Shown here: positions 1 to 11,492 of the stretch, in pieces
Position numbering within the stretch: the first letter of the stretch is position 1
Layout of the letters: each line of letters starts with the position of its first letter
Source of the DNA: Streptomyces sp. ISL-12
GTDB taxonomy: Bacteria; Actinomycetota; Actinomycetes; Streptomycetales; Streptomycetaceae
Length of the DNA stretch: 64,000 nt
Reading direction: 5' to 3'
NCBI RefSeq assembly: GCF_018614415.1
Contig: NZ_JAGGOO010000078.1
Coordinates: 105,996 to 169,995 of the forward strand
Notes under the pieces: generated by a model
What the model saw: only the letters and a program-made list of their open reading frames with translations
What the model was told of the DNA's origin: nothing
Databases searched by the model: none
Made by a program: the position numbers and the translations under genes

Positions 1-1951
1 CCGCAGCGAGGACGGCGACGCCCGGGGCCTGGTCTTCTCGCCGGACTCCGCCTGGCTGGCCTGGTCCCACCCCGGGCCCCGCCCCCTGTCCCAGCTCAAG
101 CTCGCCAACACCACCGACCTCACGGTCACCGAGGCGACCCCGCTGCGTTTCCAGGACTACGCCCCCGCCTTCACCCTCGACGGCAAGCACCTGGCGTTCC
201 TCTCCACCCGCTCCTTCGACCCGGTCTACGACGAGCACGTCTTCGACCTGGGCTTCGTCGAGGGCACCCGCCCGCACCTGATCACGCTGGCCGCGACCAC
301 GCCGTCGCCGTTCGGCCCGCAGCGCCACGGCCGCCCCTTCGAGACCTCCGACAAGGAGGGCACCCCCGACAGCGAGGGCGCCCCCACCACCCGCGTCGAC
401 CTCGAAGGACTCGCCGACCGGATCGTGCCCTTCCCGGTCGAGGCCGCCCGCTACTCCGGCCTGCGCGCCGCCAAGGACGGCGTGCTGTGGCTGCGCCACC
501 CGGTCACCGGCGTCCTCGGCGCCTCCCGGGCCACCCCCGAGGACCCCGACCCGGGGACCGAGCTGGAGCGCTACGACCTCGCCCAGCAGCGCGTCGAGCA
601 CCTGGCCTCGGACGCCGACCGCTTCACCGTCAGCGGCGACGGCAAACGCGTCCTGCTGTGGACCGACGGCCGCCTCAAGGTCGTCCCCAGCGACCGCCGC
701 GCCTCCAACGACGACGACAGCGACACCAACATCACCGTCGACCTCTCCCGCGTCCTGGGGACCGTCGACCCGGCGGCCGAGTGGCGGCAGATGTACGAGG
801 AGACCGGCCGCGTCATGCGGGACCACTTCTGGCGGCCCGACATGAGCGGCGTCGACTGGGACGGCGTACTGGACCGCTACCGCCCCGTCCTCGACCGCGT
901 CGCCACCCACGACGACCTGGTCGACCTCCTCTGGGAGGTGCAGGGCGAGCTGGGCACCTCGCACGCCTACGTCGTCCCGCGCGGCGGCCACGGCCACGGC
1001 GCCCGGCAGGGCCTGCTCGGCGCCGACCTCTCCCGCCACGAGGACGGCACCTGGCGCGTCGACCACGTGCTGCCCTCGGAGACCTCCGACCCGCACGCCC
1101 GCTCCCCGCTCGCCGCACCCGGCGTCGCGGTACGCGCCGGGGACGCGATCGTCGCCGTCTCCGGCCGCCCCGTCGACCCGGTCACCGGCCCCGGCCCGCT
1201 CCTCGTCGGCACGGCGGGCACCCCGGTCGAGCTGACCGTCCTGCCCGCCGGCGGCGGCGAGGCCCGGCACGTCGTGGTCGTCCCCGTCGCCGACGAGGAA
1301 CCCCTGCGCTACCACGCCTGGGTCGCCGACCGCCGGGCCCGCGTCCACGAACTGTCCGGCGGCCGGCTCGGCTACCTCCACGTCCCCGACATGCAGGCCC
1401 CCGGCTGGGCCCAGATCCACCGCGACCTGGCCGTCGAGGTCGCCCGCGAGGGCCTGGTCGTCGACGTCCGGGAGAACCGCGGTGGCCACACCTCCCAGCT
1501 CGTCGTCGAGAAACTGGCCCGCCGGATCGTCGGCTGGGGCGTGCCGCGCGGCATGCGGCCCTACAGCTATCCGCAGGACGCCCCGCGCGGCCCGGTCGTC
1601 GCCGTCGCCAACGAGTTCTCCGGCTCCGACGGCGACATCGTCAACGCCGCGATCAAGGCCCTCGGCCTCGGCCCCGTCGTCGGCACCCGCACCTGGGGCG
1701 GCGTCATCGGCATCGACAGCCGCTACCAGCTGGTCGACGGCACACTGGTCACCCAGCCGAAGTACGCCTTCTGGCTGGAGGGCTACGAGTGGGGCGTGGA
1801 GAACCACGGCGTCGATCCGGACGTGGAGGTGGAGCAACGCCCGCAGGACCACGCGGCGGGCCGGGACCCCCAGTTGGACGAGGCGGTACGACTGGCACTC
1901 GAGGCTCTGGAGACGGTACCGGCGAAGACGCCCCCGGGCCTGCCCTCCTAG
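1..1951 (+). CDS. Tricorn-like S41 serine protease (5' end outside window)
   Basis: The reading frame is open from the left edge (codons start at base 2) to a TAG at 1949-1951, so 649 residues are visible and the start lies upstream. The first ~140 residues have the repeated short beta-strand pattern of the Tricorn beta-propeller. Then come a C1-type helical part, a PDZ-like segment near 1130-1300 (RAGDAIVAVSG) and an S41 catalytic part. Ser-His of GTSHAYV lies near 955-965. The nucleophile is Ser of GSDGD (codon at 1625), and a Glu follows in VENHGVDPDVEVE. Tricorn-family proteins are large cytosolic peptidases that cut peptides released by the proteasome; Streptomyces has a proteasome. No membrane segment is seen in the visible part. 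Confidence 0.9.
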   Translation, partial: RSEDGDARGLVFSPDSAWLAWSHPGPRPLSQLKLANTTDLTVTEATPLRFQDYAPAFTLDGKHLAFLSTRSFDPVYDEHVFDLGFVEGTRPHLITLAATTPSPFGPQRHGRPFETSDKEGTPDSEGAPTTRVDLEGLADRIVPFPVEAARYSGLRAAKDGVLWLRHPVTGVLGASRATPEDPDPGTELERYDLAQQRVEHLASDADRFTVSGDGKRVLLWTDGRLKVVPSDRRASNDDDSDTNITVDLSRVLGTVDPAAEWRQMYEETGRVMRDHFWRPDMSGVDWDGVLDRYRPVLDRVATHDDLVDLLWEVQGELGTSHAYVVPRGGHGHGARQGLLGADLSRHEDGTWRVDHVLPSETSDPHARSPLAAPGVAVRAGDAIVAVSGRPVDPVTGPGPLLVGTAGTPVELTVLPAGGGEARHVVVVPVADEEPLRYHAWVADRRARVHELSGGRLGYLHVPDMQAPGWAQIHRDLAVEVAREGLVVDVRENRGGHTSQLVVEKLARRIVGWGVPRGMRPYSYPQDAPRGPVVAVANEFSGSDGDIVNAAIKALGLGPVVGTRTWGGVIGIDSRYQLVDGTLVTQPKYAFWLEGYEWGVENHGVDPDVEVEQRPQDHAAGRDPQLDEAVRLALEALETVPAKTPPGLPS

Positions 1952-2030
1952 GGGGCACCTAGGGGGTGTCCGCACCCGGCGACGATACGCTTACGATCAC
2001 CACCTGACCCGCCCGAAGGAGCACCCGCAC

Positions 2031-2384
2031 ATGCCAGGGGACCCCCAGGAAGACTGCCTCTTCTGCAAGATCGCCGCCGGCCATATCCCCGCGACCATCG
2101 TCCGCGAGACGGAGACGACCGTCGCCTTCCGCGACATCAATCCCCAGGCCCCCACGCACGTCCTGGTGATCCCCAAGGCCCACTACAAGGACGCCGCCGC
2201 CCTCGCCGCCGGCGCCCCGGAACTCGCCGCCGACGTCCTGCGCGAGACCCAGGCCGTCGCCGACGACGAGAAACTCGACAGCTACCGCATCGTCTTCAAC
2301 ACCGGTGCCGGCGCCGGACAGACCGTCTGGCACACGCACGCCCACGTCCTCGGCGGCCGTGGCCTCCAGTGGCCCCCCGGATAA
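2031..2384 (+). CDS. HIT (histidine triad) family protein
   Basis: This 117-residue protein has the size and layout of a HINT-type HIT protein. It has an N-terminal CLFCKI zinc-like pair, FRDINPQAPTHVLVIPK in the middle, and the catalytic triad HTHAHVLGG near the C terminus. HIT hydrolases cleave nucleoside phosphoramidates or related nucleotide conjugates; the substrate here is unknown. The ATG at 2031 was chosen because GAAGGAG sits about 10 bases upstream and the protein then has the family's usual length. The stop is 3 bases before the next gene, so the two are probably translated together. Confidence 0.93.
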   Translation: MPGDPQEDCLFCKIAAGHIPATIVRETETTVAFRDINPQAPTHVLVIPKAHYKDAAALAAGAPELAADVLRETQAVADDEKLDSYRIVFNTGAGAGQTVWHTHAHVLGGRGLQWPPG

Positions 2385-2387
2385 GCC

Positions 2388-3293
2388 TTGTCCGTACGCG
2401 AACTCGTCGTCCTCGGCACCGCCAGCCAGGTCCCGACCCGCCACCGCAATCACAACGGCTACTTCCTGCGCTGGGACAGCGACGGCATCCTGTTCGACCC
2501 CGGCGAGGGCACCCAGCGCCAGATGGTGCGCGCCGGGGTCGCCGCCCACGACCTGAACCGGATCTGCGTCACCCACTTCCACGGCGACCACAGCCTGGGC
2601 CTGGCCGGTGTGATCCAGCGCGTCAACCTCGACCGCGTCCCGCACGAGGTCACCGCCCACTACCCCCGCTCCGGGCAGCGCTTCCTCGACCGCCTCCGCT
2701 ACGCCACCGCCTACCGCGAGACGGTCGCCCTCACCGAGGCCCCGGTCGACACGGACGGGGTCCTGGCCCGCACCCCCGCCTACACCCTCGACGCCCACCG
2801 CCTCTCGCACCCCGTCGAGTCCTACGGCTACCGCCTCACCGAGCCCGACGGCCGCCGCATGCTGCCCGACCGCCTCGCCGCGCACGGCATCCAGGGACCG
2901 GACGTCGGCCGCCTCCAGCGCGAGGGCGTACTGAACGGCGTCTCGCTCGACGACGTCAGCGAACCCCGCCGCGGCCAGCGCTTCGCGTTCGTCATGGACA
3001 CCCGCCTCTGCGACGGCGTCTACGCGCTCGCCGACGGCTGCGACCTGCTGGTCATCGAGTCGACCTTCCTCGACGAGGACGAGACCCTCGCCGTCGAGCA
3101 CGGCCACCTCACCGCCGGGCAGGCGGCCCGCGTGGCCCGCGACGCCGGGGTGCGCCACCTCGTCCTCACCCACTTCAGCCAGCGTTACTCCGAGCCGGAG
3201 GAGTTCGAGCGGCAGGCACGGGCCGCCGGATACGAGGGCGAGCTGACCGTGGCCCGTGACCTGCTGCGGGTGCCGGTTCCGAAACGTCGGTAA
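2388..3293 (+). CDS. rnz: Ribonuclease Z-like metallo-beta-lactamase hydrolase
   Basis: This 301-residue protein opens with the RNase Z N terminus (VVLGTASQVPT) and has the zinc motif THFHGDHSLGL at about residue 62. Downstream are the bridging Asp in MDTRLCDG, HLTAGQAA and a C-terminal HFSQRY, the order found in RNase Z/ElaC proteins that trim tRNA 3' ends. The TTG start lies 3 bases after the HIT stop, which suggests coupling. The long flexible exosite arm is not obvious, so it could act on another phosphodiester, but RNase Z is the best call. Confidence 0.85.
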   Translation: MSVRELVVLGTASQVPTRHRNHNGYFLRWDSDGILFDPGEGTQRQMVRAGVAAHDLNRICVTHFHGDHSLGLAGVIQRVNLDRVPHEVTAHYPRSGQRFLDRLRYATAYRETVALTEAPVDTDGVLARTPAYTLDAHRLSHPVESYGYRLTEPDGRRMLPDRLAAHGIQGPDVGRLQREGVLNGVSLDDVSEPRRGQRFAFVMDTRLCDGVYALADGCDLLVIESTFLDEDETLAVEHGHLTAGQAARVARDAGVRHLVLTHFSQRYSEPEEFERQARAAGYEGELTVARDLLRVPVPKRR

Positions 3294-3313
3294 AGTCCCC
3301 GTACCATTCTGTG

Positions 3314-4306
3314 ATGCCCCTGCCCAAAGCTGAACTGCACCTGCACATCGAAGGCACCCTGGAGCCGGAGCTGGCCTTCGAGCTGGCCGCCCGCAACGGT
3401 GTCGCCCTGCGTTACCCGGACACCGAGGCCCTGCGCGAGGCGTACCGCTTCGCCGACCTCCAGTCCTTCCTGAACCTGTACTACGAGCTGATGGCGGTCC
3501 TGCGCACCGAGCGGGACTTCGAGGACCTCGCCAACGCCTACCTGGCCCGCGCCGCCGCGCAGGGCGTGCGGCACGCGGAGATCTTCTTCGACCCGCAGGC
3601 GCACACCGCCCGGGGCGTCGCGCTCGGCACCGTCGTCGAGGGGCTGTGGCGGGCGCTCGGCCGCAGCCGGGAGAACCACGGCGTCTCCACCCGGCTGATC
3701 CTGTGCTTCCTGCGCGACCAGCCCGCCGACGCGGCCCTGGAGACGCTGACCGCCGCCCGCCCCTACCTGGACCGCATCACCGGCATCGGCCTGGACTCCG
3801 CCGAGGTCGGGCACCCGCCGGCCAAGTTCCGCGAGGTCTACGCCGAGGCCGCGGCCCTCGGGCTGCGCCGGGTCGCGCACGCCGGCGAGGAGGGCCCGCC
3901 GGCCTACATCACCGAGTCCCTGGACGTGCTCGGCGTCGAGCGGATCGACCACGGCCTGCGCTGCGCCGAGGACCCGGCACTCGTCGAACGGCTGGTGCGC
4001 GACCGCGTCCCGCTGACCCTGTGCCCCCTGTCCAACGTCCGGCTGCGCACCGTCGAAACCCTCGCCGACCACCCGCTGCCCGCCCTGCTCGACGCCGGGC
4101 TGCTGTGCACGGTCAACTCCGACGACCCCGCCTACTTCGGCGGCTACGCGGGCGACAACTTCGACGCCGTACGGGACACGCTGGGCCTCGGTGAGGACCG
4201 CCTGCGCGAACTGGCCCGCAACTCCTTCCTCGCCTCCTTCCTGGAGGACGACGAGGAGCTGCGGGCCACGTACCTCGCCGAGGTGGAGGCGTACGTCTTC
4301 CCCTAG
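3314..4306 (+). CDS. Adenine/adenosine deaminase family hydrolase
   Basis: This amidohydrolase of about 330 residues has the full zinc site: HLHIEG near the N terminus, HAGEE in the middle (metal His plus the catalytic Glu), and VNSDDPAYF near the end. The family removes the 6-amino group from adenine or adenosine in purine salvage. The DSAEVG segment and HIEGTLEPEL opening resemble the adenine deaminase branch more than classic adenosine deaminase (which usually has GDE and HLDGAL), so adenine may be the substrate; this is inference. A GTG at 3311 and an ATG at 3314 are both possible. A -10-like TACCAT at 3302-3307 suggests a leaderless transcript starting at the ATG. Confidence 0.82.
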   Translation: MPLPKAELHLHIEGTLEPELAFELAARNGVALRYPDTEALREAYRFADLQSFLNLYYELMAVLRTERDFEDLANAYLARAAAQGVRHAEIFFDPQAHTARGVALGTVVEGLWRALGRSRENHGVSTRLILCFLRDQPADAALETLTAARPYLDRITGIGLDSAEVGHPPAKFREVYAEAAALGLRRVAHAGEEGPPAYITESLDVLGVERIDHGLRCAEDPALVERLVRDRVPLTLCPLSNVRLRTVETLADHPLPALLDAGLLCTVNSDDPAYFGGYAGDNFDAVRDTLGLGEDRLRELARNSFLASFLEDDEELRATYLAEVEAYVFP

Positions 4307-4319
4307 CTCACCCGGCAGT

Positions 4320-5645
4320 TCACCCGGCCGAGGGCCCCTGCTGGCGGGGCCCCGCCGTGCCGTAGGCCCGCCGGACGGGAACGGCCGCGCCGTCCACCGG
4401 GATCTCCACGACCGGCTGCTCCGGCGCCCCGACCTCCGGCACCGCCCCGCTCGGCGTGCCGGTGGTCGCGGCGACCACGGCGGCCGCGTGACCGCCGCGC
4501 CGGCGGACCGCGCCGGGCAGCAGCGGACGCCCGCCGGTGTGCAGGGCCACGGCCGTCATCGGCACGGCGATCAGCAGCAGTCCGGCGCCGAGGACCACGC
4601 CCATGCCCGCGAACCCGGCCTGCGCGGCCAGCACACTGCCGGTCAGCGGCCCGGCCGAGGTGCCCAGCGAGGACGCCGAGCCGATGAGCACCGCCCACCG
4701 GCCGCGCGGATCGAGCGAGGCGGCGAGGCCGATCAGATAGGACAGCACCACCGGGTAGAGGGTGTTCCAGACGATCTCCCCGGCCGTGAAGGAGACGGGC
4801 CCGGTCGCGGACGCGGTCAGCGCGATGCACCCGGCGATCAGCACCGTCCCGGCGCCCACCGGCACCGCGCGCCCCAGCCGGGCGCCGAGCGCCCCGGCGG
4901 TCAGCACCCCGACCAGTCCCGCGCCCAGCGCCGCCGCGAGGACCGCGCCGAGCGCGGCCTCGCCGAGGTGCGCCTGTTCCAGGCCGATCCGGCTGCTCAC
5001 GCCCCACAGGGAGTTCTGCGCGAGCGACCAGCACACCATCGCGCCGGCGAGGACCAGTCCGGAGCGGCGGCGGGGGAGCGGGGCCCGCTCGTGACCGGCC
5101 GTCACGTCCCGGGTCGGGCCGGGCAGCCGGCCGGTCAGCGGCCACACGGCGAGCGCGGTCAGCGCTATGGCGGCCAGCGGCAGCCCGTGGCCGGACCCGA
5201 GGTGCGGGACGGTCAGGTAGACGGCGGCGGCCAGCGCGGAGACGGACAACAGGCCGAGCGTGGACGCCCGGTGGGGGTCCTTCTCGGCGGCGATCCGGGT
5301 GGCGGCGACCGTCGTCGCCGTACCCGACCCGAACCCGCCCACGACCGCGCCGGCCACGACGCCCGGTACGGAGGCGGTGAGCGCGGCGGCGCCGTAGCCG
5401 AGCGCGGCCAGGGCGAGGCCCAGCCGGGCCAGGGTCCGGGCGCCGGCCCGCTCCACGCGGGAGGCGAGCAGGAATCCGGCCGACGCCGAGCTGAGCAGCA
5501 GCGCGCTGCCGACGGCACCGGCCTGGGTGGCGGTCAGGGGGAGCCCGGCGTCCAGTCTGCCGACGGTGGTGGGCAGCAGGTACGGGGCGAGGTACCCGGC
5601 CGTGAAAAGGGCGACGAGGGGCCAGGGGGTGGTGCGGGCGAACAC
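4320..5645 (-). CDS. MFS transporter, about 12 membrane segments
   Basis: This is a hydrophobic protein of about 441 residues with evenly spaced membrane segments and the family-typical Arg-rich cytoplasmic loops. The start is uncertain. The GTG at 5645 puts residue 1 just before the first membrane helix (PWPLVALFTAGYLAPYLLP). The open frame continues to an ATG at 5744, but that N terminus is charged and not membrane-like. I cannot name the substrate. It is convergent with the deaminase gene (13-base gap) and divergent from the sugar kinase gene. Confidence 0.75.
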   Translation of the reverse strand: MFARTTPWPLVALFTAGYLAPYLLPTTVGRLDAGLPLTATQAGAVGSALLLSSASAGFLLASRVERAGARTLARLGLALAALGYGAAALTASVPGVVAGAVVGGFGSGTATTVAATRIAAEKDPHRASTLGLLSVSALAAAVYLTVPHLGSGHGLPLAAIALTALAVWPLTGRLPGPTRDVTAGHERAPLPRRRSGLVLAGAMVCWSLAQNSLWGVSSRIGLEQAHLGEAALGAVLAAALGAGLVGVLTAGALGARLGRAVPVGAGTVLIAGCIALTASATGPVSFTAGEIVWNTLYPVVLSYLIGLAASLDPRGRWAVLIGSASSLGTSAGPLTGSVLAAQAGFAGMGVVLGAGLLLIAVPMTAVALHTGGRPLLPGAVRRRGGHAAAVVAATTGTPSGAVPEVGAPEQPVVEIPVDGAAVPVRRAYGTAGPRQQGPSAG

Positions 5646-6256
5646 GGGCGTTCCCAAGGCATGCGAAAGGAAGCGGTCAGGGAAGTGCAAAGAAAGGAGA
5701 GACTGCGACCTTTGATTGACAGGCGCGCGGGCAATTTGTATCAAGCGCGGGCAGGCGCGAGCGAAACCAGATGATGTGATCTAGGTCACTGTATGGTTTG
5801 CATACCGGGAAGCCGGGTAGCAGTTGGCGCTGCCGCGGGTCGGCCGACCCGTTCCCGCCCGGAACGGGCACCTCCGCTTTCGCCCGGATCTCCCGCGTCA
5901 CCGCGACGATCCGCCGCTCGTGCGCGGCGTCAGCCGGGCCACGGCACCGAGCAACTGATCGCGTCCTGGACGGGGTTGTCGTAGCGCGGCGCGAAGCCGA
6001 CGATGCCGAGGACGCCGGCGTGGCCTCGGCGGTCACCGCGCCCGTGTGACAGGAGAGGAAGCCAGGGCCCGGCCGACGCACCCGGCATCCAGCGGTCGAC
6101 GGAACCCCGGACACCACCAGGGGTCGACCGGTGCCCGCCCTGCACCTCGCGCGGTACGCGCACCGATCCGCCCCGGCGCCCGGCGCGACGGCCGACGGAC
6201 CGTCGGTGCCGTGGTGCACACTGGCCTGCATCCGCACCACGTCAGGGAGCGCACAC
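5646..6256. other. Divergent intergenic region, no intact gene
   Basis: About 610 bases lie between the transporter and the sugar kinase. Bases 5690-5830 are unusually AT-rich for this chromosome and include GTGATCTAGGTCAC at 5775-5788, a near-perfect palindrome (one mismatch across the arms) that could be an operator. Bases 5870-6060 read on the minus strand as broken protein-like stretches in two frames (for example REIRAKAEVPVPGG) with coding-like GC at third positions but no start or full frame, possibly a decayed gene. Confidence 0.4.
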
Positions 6257-7405
6257 GTGACCGCCTCCATCGCGCCCTTCGGAGAGGGGCACCACCGTCA
6301 CCCGGGCGCCGGCCCGTCGGCCGACCCGCTGGCCGCCCTGCGCGCCCCCGGCGACCCGCCCGTCGACGTCTACCTCACCGGCACCGTCTTCCTCGACATC
6401 ATCTTCACCGGCCTCGACTCCGCCCCGGTGCGCGGCACCGAGTCCTGGGCCCGCGGGATGGGATCGAGTCCCGGCGGCGTCGCCAACATGGCCACCGCCC
6501 TGGCCCGCCTCGGCCTGCGCACCTCGCTCGCCGCGGCCTTCGGCGACGACCACTACGGCGACTACTGCTGGGACGCCCTCGAACAGGGCGAGGGCATCGA
6601 CCTGTCCCCCTCCCGCACCGTCCCCGGCTGGCACTCGCCGGTGACGGTCTCCATGGCGTACGAGGGGGAACGCACGATGGTCTCCCACGGCCACGAGGCC
6701 CCCGCCGAGGAACAGCCCGCCCCCGGCTGCCCCCCACGCGCGCGCGGCGCCGTCGCCTCCCTCACCCCCGGCGTCCGCGCCCCCTGGATCGCCCGCGCCG
6801 CCGCGCACGGCACCCGCGTCTTCGCCGACGTCGGCTGGGACGACACCGGCGCCTGGGACCTGGCCGCCCTGCCCGACCTGGCGCACTGCGAGGCGTTCCT
6901 GCCCAACGCCGAGGAGGCGATGCGCTACACCGGCACCGACTGCCCGCGCGCCGCCGCCCACGCCCTCACCGAGCACGTACCGCTGGCCGTCGTCACCCTC
7001 GGCGCGGAGGGCGCCTACGCGGTGGACCGGCGCACGGGAGAGACCGCCGAGGTCCCCGCCATCGCCGTGGAGGCCCTCGACCCGACCGGCGCCGGGGACG
7101 TCTTCGTCGCCGGGTTCGTCACCGGCACCCTGGCCGGCTGGCCGCTCGCCGACCGCCTCGCCTTCGCCGGGCTGACCGCCGCCCTCTCCGTCCAGGAGTT
7201 CGGCGGCTCCCTGTCCGCGCCCGGCTGGTCCGAGGTCGGCGCCTGGTGGCGCGAGGTGCGGTCGGTCGACGACCAGGACCCGGCGGCCCTGTCCCGGTAC
7301 GCCTTCCTGGCCGACCTCGTGCCCGACGGCGGCCCCTGCCACGCGGCCCGCCCGTGGCCGCTGCGCCGCGCGGTCCCCACGATCGGCTTCCGCACACCGC
7401 AGTGA
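6257..7405 (+). CDS. PfkB-family carbohydrate kinase
   Basis: This 382-residue kinase has both PfkB signatures: SSPGGVANMATALARLGL near residue 72 and DPTGAGDVFVAGF near residue 277, where Asp is the catalytic base. It should phosphorylate a sugar or nucleoside using ATP; the substrate cannot be read from the sequence. The GTG at 6257 has AGGGAG 8 bases upstream. The frame is open further upstream, but that part looks non-coding. There is no obvious partner gene and the next gene, phoH, starts 152 bases downstream. Confidence 0.85.
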   Translation: MTASIAPFGEGHHRHPGAGPSADPLAALRAPGDPPVDVYLTGTVFLDIIFTGLDSAPVRGTESWARGMGSSPGGVANMATALARLGLRTSLAAAFGDDHYGDYCWDALEQGEGIDLSPSRTVPGWHSPVTVSMAYEGERTMVSHGHEAPAEEQPAPGCPPRARGAVASLTPGVRAPWIARAAAHGTRVFADVGWDDTGAWDLAALPDLAHCEAFLPNAEEAMRYTGTDCPRAAAHALTEHVPLAVVTLGAEGAYAVDRRTGETAEVPAIAVEALDPTGAGDVFVAGFVTGTLAGWPLADRLAFAGLTAALSVQEFGGSLSAPGWSEVGAWWREVRSVDDQDPAALSRYAFLADLVPDGGPCHAARPWPLRRAVPTIGFRTPQ

Positions 7406-7557
7406 GCAACTGCCGTGAGCGGACCGGAGGGGGCGGACCACGGTGATACGAAAACTCCTACGGTGTTGTCAGTCCACCGTCGTACCCTGGAACACGCGAG
7501 GCCGCCCTCAGCGTGCGGCCATGACGAGGAGGAACCGCAGGCCTTGAGCGCCGGCCC

Positions 7558-9717
<2,160 letters not shown>

Positions 9718-9729
9718 ACCAGCACGACC

Positions 9730-10227
9730 ATGTCGATCGACGTCAACAACGAGTCCGGAACCGAGGTCGACGAGCAGGCGATCCTCGACATCGCCCGCTA
9801 CGCGCTCGCGCGGATGCGCATCCACCCGCTCTCCGAGCTCTCGGTGATCGTCGTGGACGCCGACGCCATGGAGCAGCTCCACATCCAGTGGATGGACCTC
9901 CCCGGCCCCACCGATGTCATGTCCTTCCCGATGGACGAGCTGCGTCCGCCGTCCAAGGACGACGACGAGCCGCCGCAGGGCCTGCTCGGCGACATCGTGC
10001 TCTGCCCCGAGGTCGCCGAGAAGCAGGGCAAGGAGGCCGAGACGCGGCACACCATGGACGAGGAGCTGCAACTGCTCACCGTCCACGGTGTGCTGCACCT
10101 GCTCGGCTACGACCACGAGGAACCGGACGAGAAGGCCGAGATGTTCGGCCTCCAGGCGGCCATCGTGGACGGCTGGCGCGCGGAGAAGGGCCTCACCGGC
10201 CCGTCCCCGGCCCCGACCGTCTCATGA
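9730..10227 (+). CDS. ybeY: YbeY endoribonuclease
   Basis: This 165-residue protein has the UPF0054 zinc motif HGVLHLLGYDH near residue 119 and the upstream family segment DLPGPTDVMSFPMDE. YbeY is a single-strand endoribonuclease used in 16S rRNA maturation and 70S quality control. It sits 13 bases after phoH, and its stop overlaps the next start (ATGA), the usual phoH-ybeY-corC-era order. The start at 9730 has no strong ribosome site, consistent with coupling to phoH. Confidence 0.95.
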   Translation: MSIDVNNESGTEVDEQAILDIARYALARMRIHPLSELSVIVVDADAMEQLHIQWMDLPGPTDVMSFPMDELRPPSKDDDEPPQGLLGDIVLCPEVAEKQGKEAETRHTMDEELQLLTVHGVLHLLGYDHEEPDEKAEMFGLQAAIVDGWRAEKGLTGPSPAPTVS

Positions 10228-11492
10228 GCCTGCCGCTCATCGCCGGCGCCGTCGCCCTGATCGTCGTCGCCTGGCTCGCCGCGAGCGCGGAGGCCGGGCT
10301 CGCCCGCGTCTCCAGCTTCCGCGCCGAGGAGGCCGTACGGTCCGGGCGGCGCGGCAGCGCCAAGCTCGCCAAGGTCGCCGCCGACCCCACCCGCTACCTC
10401 AACGTGGCGCTGCTGGTCCGCGTCGCCTGCGAGATGGCCGCCGCCGCGCTCGTCACCTACGGCTGCCTCAACGAGTTCAGCAACACCACCGAGGCCCTGC
10501 TGATCGCCATCGCCGTGATGGTGCTGGTGTCGTACGTCGCCGTCGGCGTCTCGCCGCGCACCATCGGCCGCCAGCACCCGCTGAACACGGCCACCGCGGC
10601 GGCGTACGTCCTGGTCCCGCTGGCCAGGATCATGGGCCCGATCCCGCCCCTGCTCATCCTCATCGGCAACGCCCTCACCCCCGGCAAGGGCTTCCGCCGG
10701 GGCCCCTTCGCCTCCGAGGCGGAGCTGCGCGCGCTGGTCGACCTCGCCGAGAAGGAGTCCCTGATCGAGGCCGAGGAGCGCCGCATGGTGCACTCCGTCT
10801 TCGAACTGGGCGACACCCTCGTACGGGAGGTCATGGTCCCGCGCACCGACCTCGTCGTCATCGAGCGCTACAAGACCATCCGCCAGGCCCTCACCCTCGC
10901 CCTGCGCTCCGGTTTCTCCCGCATACCGGTCACCGGCGACAGCGAGGACGACATCGTCGGCATCGTGTACCTGAAGGACCTGGCCCGCAAGACGCACATC
11001 AGCCGGGACGCCGAGAGCGAGCTGGTGTCGACGGCGATGCGCCCCGCGTACTTCGTGCCCGACACCAAGAACGCCGGCGACCTGCTGCGCGACATGCAGA
11101 AGGACCGCAACCACGTCGCCGTCGTCATCGACGAGTACGGCGGCACCGCGGGCATCGTCACCATCGAGGACATCCTGGAGGAGATCGTCGGCGAGATCAC
11201 CGACGAGTACGACCGCGAACTCCCGCCGGTCCAGGACCTCGGCGAGGACCGCTACCGGGTCACCGCCCGCCTCGACATCGGCGACCTGGGCGAGCTGTAC
11301 GGCCTGGAGGCGTTCGACGACGAGGACGTGGAGACCGTCGGCGGCCTGCTCGCCAAGGCGCTGGGCCGGGTGCCGATCGCCGGGGCGTCGGCCCCGGTCG
11401 ACCTGCCCGACGGCCGGACCCTGCGCCTGACGGCGGAGGCCGCCGCGGGCCGCCGCAACAAGATCGTGACGGTACTGGCGGAGCCGGAATGA
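10224..11492 (+). CDS. CNNM/CorC-type membrane protein with CBS pair
   Basis: This 422-residue protein has a DUF21/CNNM membrane domain of 3-4 helices (residues ~1-140), two CBS domains (starting near MVPRTDLVVIERYKT, with VVIDEYGGTAGIVTIEDILEEIVGEI closing the second) and a C-terminal CorC_HlyC domain. The family is linked to magnesium efflux or homeostasis, with CBS domains sensing nucleotides. Older annotations call it hemolysin, which is not supported. The ATG overlaps the ybeY stop by the ATGA pattern, so it is in the phoH operon. Confidence 0.9.
   Translation: MSLPLIAGAVALIVVAWLAASAEAGLARVSSFRAEEAVRSGRRGSAKLAKVAADPTRYLNVALLVRVACEMAAAALVTYGCLNEFSNTTEALLIAIAVMVLVSYVAVGVSPRTIGRQHPLNTATAAAYVLVPLARIMGPIPPLLILIGNALTPGKGFRRGPFASEAELRALVDLAEKESLIEAEERRMVHSVFELGDTLVREVMVPRTDLVVIERYKTIRQALTLALRSGFSRIPVTGDSEDDIVGIVYLKDLARKTHISRDAESELVSTAMRPAYFVPDTKNAGDLLRDMQKDRNHVAVVIDEYGGTAGIVTIEDILEEIVGEITDEYDRELPPVQDLGEDRYRVTARLDIGDLGELYGLEAFDDEDVETVGGLLAKALGRVPIAGASAPVDLPDGRTLRLTAEAAAGRRNKIVTVLAEPE

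Noticed and set aside
5798..6049. Short plus-strand frame in the transporter-kinase gap
   Set aside because: It has no ribosome site and no family pattern, and its composition does not favour this frame; at most it is part of a decayed gene.
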